DNA of 8,711 nucleotides from Prevotella sp. Its GTDB lineage: Bacteria; Bacteroidota; Bacteroidia; Bacteroidales; Bacteroidaceae. Below, piece by piece: positions 7,110-8,711 of this stretch. Position numbers and translations under genes: made by a program. Each line of letters opens with the position of its first letter. Positions within the stretch are counted from its first letter, which is position 1. The notes below the pieces were generated by a model that saw only the letters and a program-made list of their open reading frames with translations, had not been told where the DNA came from and ran no database searches. The stretch covers positions 1 through 8,711 of the forward strand of contig JAJQAI010000278.1 in assembly GCA_021203915.1 (NCBI GenBank). Reading direction: 5' to 3'.

Positions 7110-7591
7110 AGTGTGACCTTTTTTGCTTCTATAAATTTAAGAGCAGTCAAGCTACTCTCCGTATGAAATAAGTACTGGTCTATGAGTTTGTAGGTTTTTA
7201 ATTCTTCAATTAAAATGTCTTTGCTTATGACCCCACTCTCATATAATGCAAACTGGGTGTATACGCGGTCGTTGGCAACTGGACCATATACAATATCATA
7301 ATCGTGATGATAGTCTGCTTGTGTTCTATTATTCTGCACGAAATCTAGCCACTCATCTGTAGGCTCAGCAAAAGACAACATTTTCATTCGTTTTGCAGCC
7401 TCATAGTCAAACTCGTACGTATTGATATAGCCTGTGCTGACGTGATTATCGTTCATACGACTCTTTACCCACATTACAGCTTGCTCGTAAGAAGTAGTAG
7501 TATAGAAGCCAGAACCATAGTCAAATAAACGATTTGAGCCGTTAATTGCAGGTTGTTTTACTATGTATATACTTCCGTGATATAGCCTCAT
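7106..7591 (-). CDS. DUF3990 family protein, putative ADP-ribosyltransferase-like toxin
   Basis: This 161-residue soluble protein matches the pattern I know for DUF3990. YHGS is at residues 4-7, DYGSGFYTT at 24-32 followed by QAVMW at 37-41, DYDIVYGPVANDRVY at 97-111, and DQYLFHT at 138-144 near the C terminus. The YHG and GFYTT motifs resemble the histidine and tyrosine motifs of H-Y-type ADP-ribosyltransferases, which would place NAD near His5 and Tyr30. The third catalytic position would be around Gln139; this assignment is tentative. The gene sits between two small genes and overlaps each by ATGA, the layout of a toxin with one or two small partners. Whether it modifies protein, nucleic acid or nothing cannot be told from the sequence. 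Confidence 0.87.
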   Translation of the reverse strand: MRLYHGSIYIVKQPAINGSNRLFDYGSGFYTTTSYEQAVMWVKSRMNDNHVSTGYINTYEFDYEAAKRMKMLSFAEPTDEWLDFVQNNRTQADYHHDYDIVYGPVANDRVYTQFALYESGVISKDILIEELKTYKLIDQYLFHTESSLTALKFIEAKKVTL

Positions 7592-7824
7592 CGCTCTTCC
7601 TCCTTTCTCTTGCTAATAAAATCATCTATCTCAGCCACAAGCCAACGATGTCCTTGAGTGTGGAGTACTTCATAGCAGTCACTTAGATACTCCATCACCT
7701 TATATTGATTGAATATCTTCACCACTTCTTCTCCAGATAGTTCCTTTGCTACCTTGTACTGTTCAATGCAGAAGGAGATGAAATATGCTAGTTCTTGCTG
7801 TAGCTTGTCCATACCAATCTTCAT
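7588..7824 (-). CDS. DUF3791 family small protein
   Basis: This 78-residue protein has the DUF3791 outline: LAYFISFCIEQYKVAKELSG at 12-31, EEVVKIFNQYKVMEYLSDCYEVLHTQG ending at 58, and a final EIDDFI helix. It is predicted to be mostly helical, acidic and soluble. Members of this family are often encoded next to DUF3990 proteins, and a role as neutralising partner fits its size and position; this has not been shown by the sequence. It is the first gene of a three-gene unit and overlaps the next by ATGA. The ATG at 7824 is chosen over a second ATG at codon 5 because AGGA lies 6 nt upstream. I found no clear TAnnTTTG promoter for this unit. Confidence 0.85.
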   Translation of the reverse strand: MKIGMDKLQQELAYFISFCIEQYKVAKELSGEEVVKIFNQYKVMEYLSDCYEVLHTQGHRWLVAEIDDFISKRKEEER

Positions 7825-7887
7825 TTCGGGTCCTAAGTTACGATAAAGATTTTTCTCATCAACTTACTTTTACAAGAAAAAAACTGA

Positions 7888-7909
7888 TATTTTACTTATA
7901 AGTAAAATA
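7888..7909. repeat. Perfect 22-bp palindrome, probable operator of the toxin-antitoxin pair
   Basis: The half-site TATTTTACTTA (7888-7898) is followed at once by its exact reverse complement (7899-7909). The site ends 8 bp before the -7 box of the plus-strand promoter, so it covers the -33 region. A dimeric helix-turn-helix protein bound here would block RNA polymerase. The HigA-like protein encoded by the same operon is the obvious candidate. As the region is shared, binding could also affect the minus-strand operon. Confidence 0.65.
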
Positions 7910-7916
7910 AAATGTG

Positions 7917-7924
7917 TACCTTTG
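7917..7924 (+). promoter_or_regulatory. Predicted -7 element TACCTTTG of the higBA-like operon
   Basis: TACCTTTG matches the Bacteroidetes -7 consensus TAnnTTTG. A transcription start near 7930 is expected, giving about 19 nt before the ATG at 7949 and about 68 nt before the toxin ATG. No good TTTG -33 box lies at the right distance; that position falls inside the 22-bp palindrome. Confidence 0.6.
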
Positions 7925-7948
7925 CAGTAAAGAAAAACTTAGGAAATT

Positions 7949-8029
7949 ATGAGCGAAGCCCCAGTTAAGACTTGTAAAGATTGGGGAGAATTGCACGATG
8001 TATTCCATCCAGTTCCTCTCCGAGGATGA
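7949..8029 (+). CDS. Possible 26-codon upstream ORF overlapping the toxin start
   Basis: An ATG at 7949 opens a frame of 26 codons (beginning MSEAPVKTCK) that ends at a TGA 32 nt inside the toxin gene, in a different frame from it. It is the first ATG after the predicted transcription start and has AGGA 4 nt upstream. I recognise no similarity. It could be a translated leader that tunes toxin synthesis, a remnant of a lost gene, or simply open by chance. Confidence 0.3.
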   Translation: MSEAPVKTCKDWGELHDVFHPVPLRG

Positions 8030-8420
8030 GAGTGAGTTCGAACGGTTTTATTCAAAGTTCAAGGATGAGACCGAATATAATGAGGATTTTGAGCGGCTTC
8101 TTAACATACTTGGACGCATTGCGGACTTTGGCGCATTTGAGCGTTTCTTCCGCCCAGAGGGTAAGATGAGCGATGAGGTATGTGCTCTGCCTGTCCTAAA
8201 ATCGAGGTTACGTCTTTATTGCTTGAGACTTTCTGACAAAATACTGATTCTCGGCAATGGTGGAGTGAAAGCATCCCGTACTTATAACGAGGACAACACA
8301 CTCAGAGGTTATGTCATCACACTTCAGAAGTTTGACAAGTTGATACGTGAGGGCGTTAAGGACGGCACGATAGTCGTCACTGAGAATACAATAGAAACAG
8401 AAAACATCTTTGATATATGA
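7998..8420 (+). CDS. HigB/RelE-like toxin of a type II toxin-antitoxin system
   Basis: This 140-residue basic-rich protein resembles the HigB/RelE (Gp49-like) toxins common in Bacteroidales. It has a helical N-terminal part, then GAFERFFRPEGKMSDEVCAL at 45-64, the strand pair LRLYCLRLSDKILILGNGGVK at 71-91, and a long helix at 104-120. Relatives are usually ribosome-dependent mRNA endonucleases that slow translation; activity here is inferred. The ATG at 7998 is the only plausible start in frame (a stop lies at 7950-7952), and GGGGAG lies about 9 nt before it. The gene overlaps the antitoxin gene by ATGA, and toxin comes first, which is the higBA order. Confidence 0.87.
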   Translation: MYSIQFLSEDESEFERFYSKFKDETEYNEDFERLLNILGRIADFGAFERFFRPEGKMSDEVCALPVLKSRLRLYCLRLSDKILILGNGGVKASRTYNEDNTLRGYVITLQKFDKLIREGVKDGTIVVTENTIETENIFDI

Positions 8421-8695
8421 AAAGGATAAAGGCTTCTTTCGATGAGATGCTAGCAAACACCTCCCCAGCCATACAACAAGAGGTGGCAATTGAGTTTGCA
8501 ATATCCAACCGAATTCACGAACTCATGATAAAGCGTGGTTTGTCCAAACTGCAATTCGCACAGGCTCTTGGTAAGCGTCCTAGCGAGGTGACCAAATGGC
8601 TGAGCGGGCAGCATAATTTCACGATAAGGACATTGTCCCTACTATCTTCGTTCTTTGGCGAGTCGCTAGTTGACGTGAAGAGTGTTGGTGGCTAG
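8417..8695 (+). CDS. XRE-family HigA-like antitoxin
   Basis: This 92-residue protein has a helix-turn-helix of the Cro/C1 type at about residues 30-85. The core LSKLQFAQALGKRPSEVTKW at 42-61 is followed by LSGQHNFTIRTLSLLSSFFG, a typical XRE pattern with the GxxxSxVxxWLSG-like recognition helix. The N-terminal 25 residues probably contact the toxin. In this class the antitoxin binds the toxin and also represses its own promoter; the palindrome at 7888-7909 is the likely target. The ATG lies within the toxin stop (ATGA). It ends at a TAG 16 nt before the window edge, so any following gene or terminator is out of view. Confidence 0.9.
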   Translation: MKRIKASFDEMLANTSPAIQQEVAIEFAISNRIHELMIKRGLSKLQFAQALGKRPSEVTKWLSGQHNFTIRTLSLLSSFFGESLVDVKSVGG

Positions 8696-8711
8696 ATGAA
8701 GTGATTTGTCT

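Larger units (their letters stand above)
7831..7944. repeat. 9-bp inverted repeat preceding the first start codon on each side
   Basis: TCCTAAGTT at 7831-7839 and AACTTAGGA at 7936-7944 are exact inverted copies. Read in the sense of each transcript, both give AACTTAGGA just before an ATG: 6 nt before the DUF3791 start at 7824 and 4 nt before the ATG at 7949. The AGGA part can serve as a Shine-Dalgarno. The full 9-bp identity may mean a shared leader element or an old duplication. Confidence 0.5.

Noticed and set aside
7981..8169. Plus-strand 62-codon ORF in another frame across the toxin start
   Set aside because: It overlaps the toxin frame almost entirely, is serine- and arginine-rich with no family pattern, and starts inside the candidate leader region without its own clear ribosome binding site.
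8101..8501. Minus-strand ORFs of 66 and 97 codons opposite the toxin and antitoxin genes
   Set aside because: Their sequences look random (cysteine- and serine-rich, no family pattern), and the plus strand encodes two recognisable, coupled proteins.
1..8711. CRISPR array, tRNA, rRNA or insertion sequence
   Set aside because: No regularly spaced repeats, no tRNA-like cloverleaf or rRNA segments, and no transposase or flanking terminal repeats were seen on either strand.

Overview
The window looks like chromosomal DNA from a Bacteroidales bacterium, possibly Prevotellaceae or Muribaculaceae; the genus is not resolved. Three things point there. The complex I operon has a fused nuoCD and no nuoE, nuoF or nuoG. 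Two promoters carry the Bacteroidetes -7 element TAnnTTTG. The small proteins resemble families I know mainly from gut Bacteroidetes and Firmicutes.

Positions 1 to 6573, minus strand, hold most of a tightly packed respiratory complex I operon, read from right to left: nuoA, nuoB, nuoCD, nuoH, nuoI, nuoJ, nuoK and a nuoL cut by the left edge. Gaps between genes are 3 to 35 nt and nuoA overlaps nuoB, so the genes are almost certainly one transcript. nuoB, nuoCD and nuoI form the iron-sulfur and quinone-reducing arm. nuoA, H, J, K and L form the membrane arm that moves protons. The NADH-oxidising module (NuoEFG) is not in its usual place between nuoCD and nuoH. A good Bacteroidetes promoter lies just upstream of nuoA, and an inverted repeat covers its -33 box.

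Positions 6574 to 6878 are AT-rich and non-coding. They hold the nuo promoter and a few small palindromes, with no RNA gene or strong terminator that I can see.

Positions 6879 to 8695 form a compact island of two divergent modules of toxin-antitoxin type. On the minus strand are three genes coupled by 4-base ATGA overlaps: a DUF3791-like protein, a DUF3990-like protein with the outline of an ADP-ribosyltransferase, and an unrecognised 76-residue protein. On the plus strand is a HigB/RelE-like toxin overlapping an XRE-family HigA-like antitoxin, again by ATGA. The shared intergenic region (7825 to 7997) carries a perfect 22-bp palindrome beside the toxin promoter, a 9-bp inverted repeat in front of the first start codon on each side, and a possible 26-codon upstream ORF that runs into the toxin gene.

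The strongest candidate for something under-described is the DUF3791/DUF3990/small-protein trio and its back-to-back arrangement with the higBA-like pair. All functional statements come from reading the sequence and recalling families; no database search was run.
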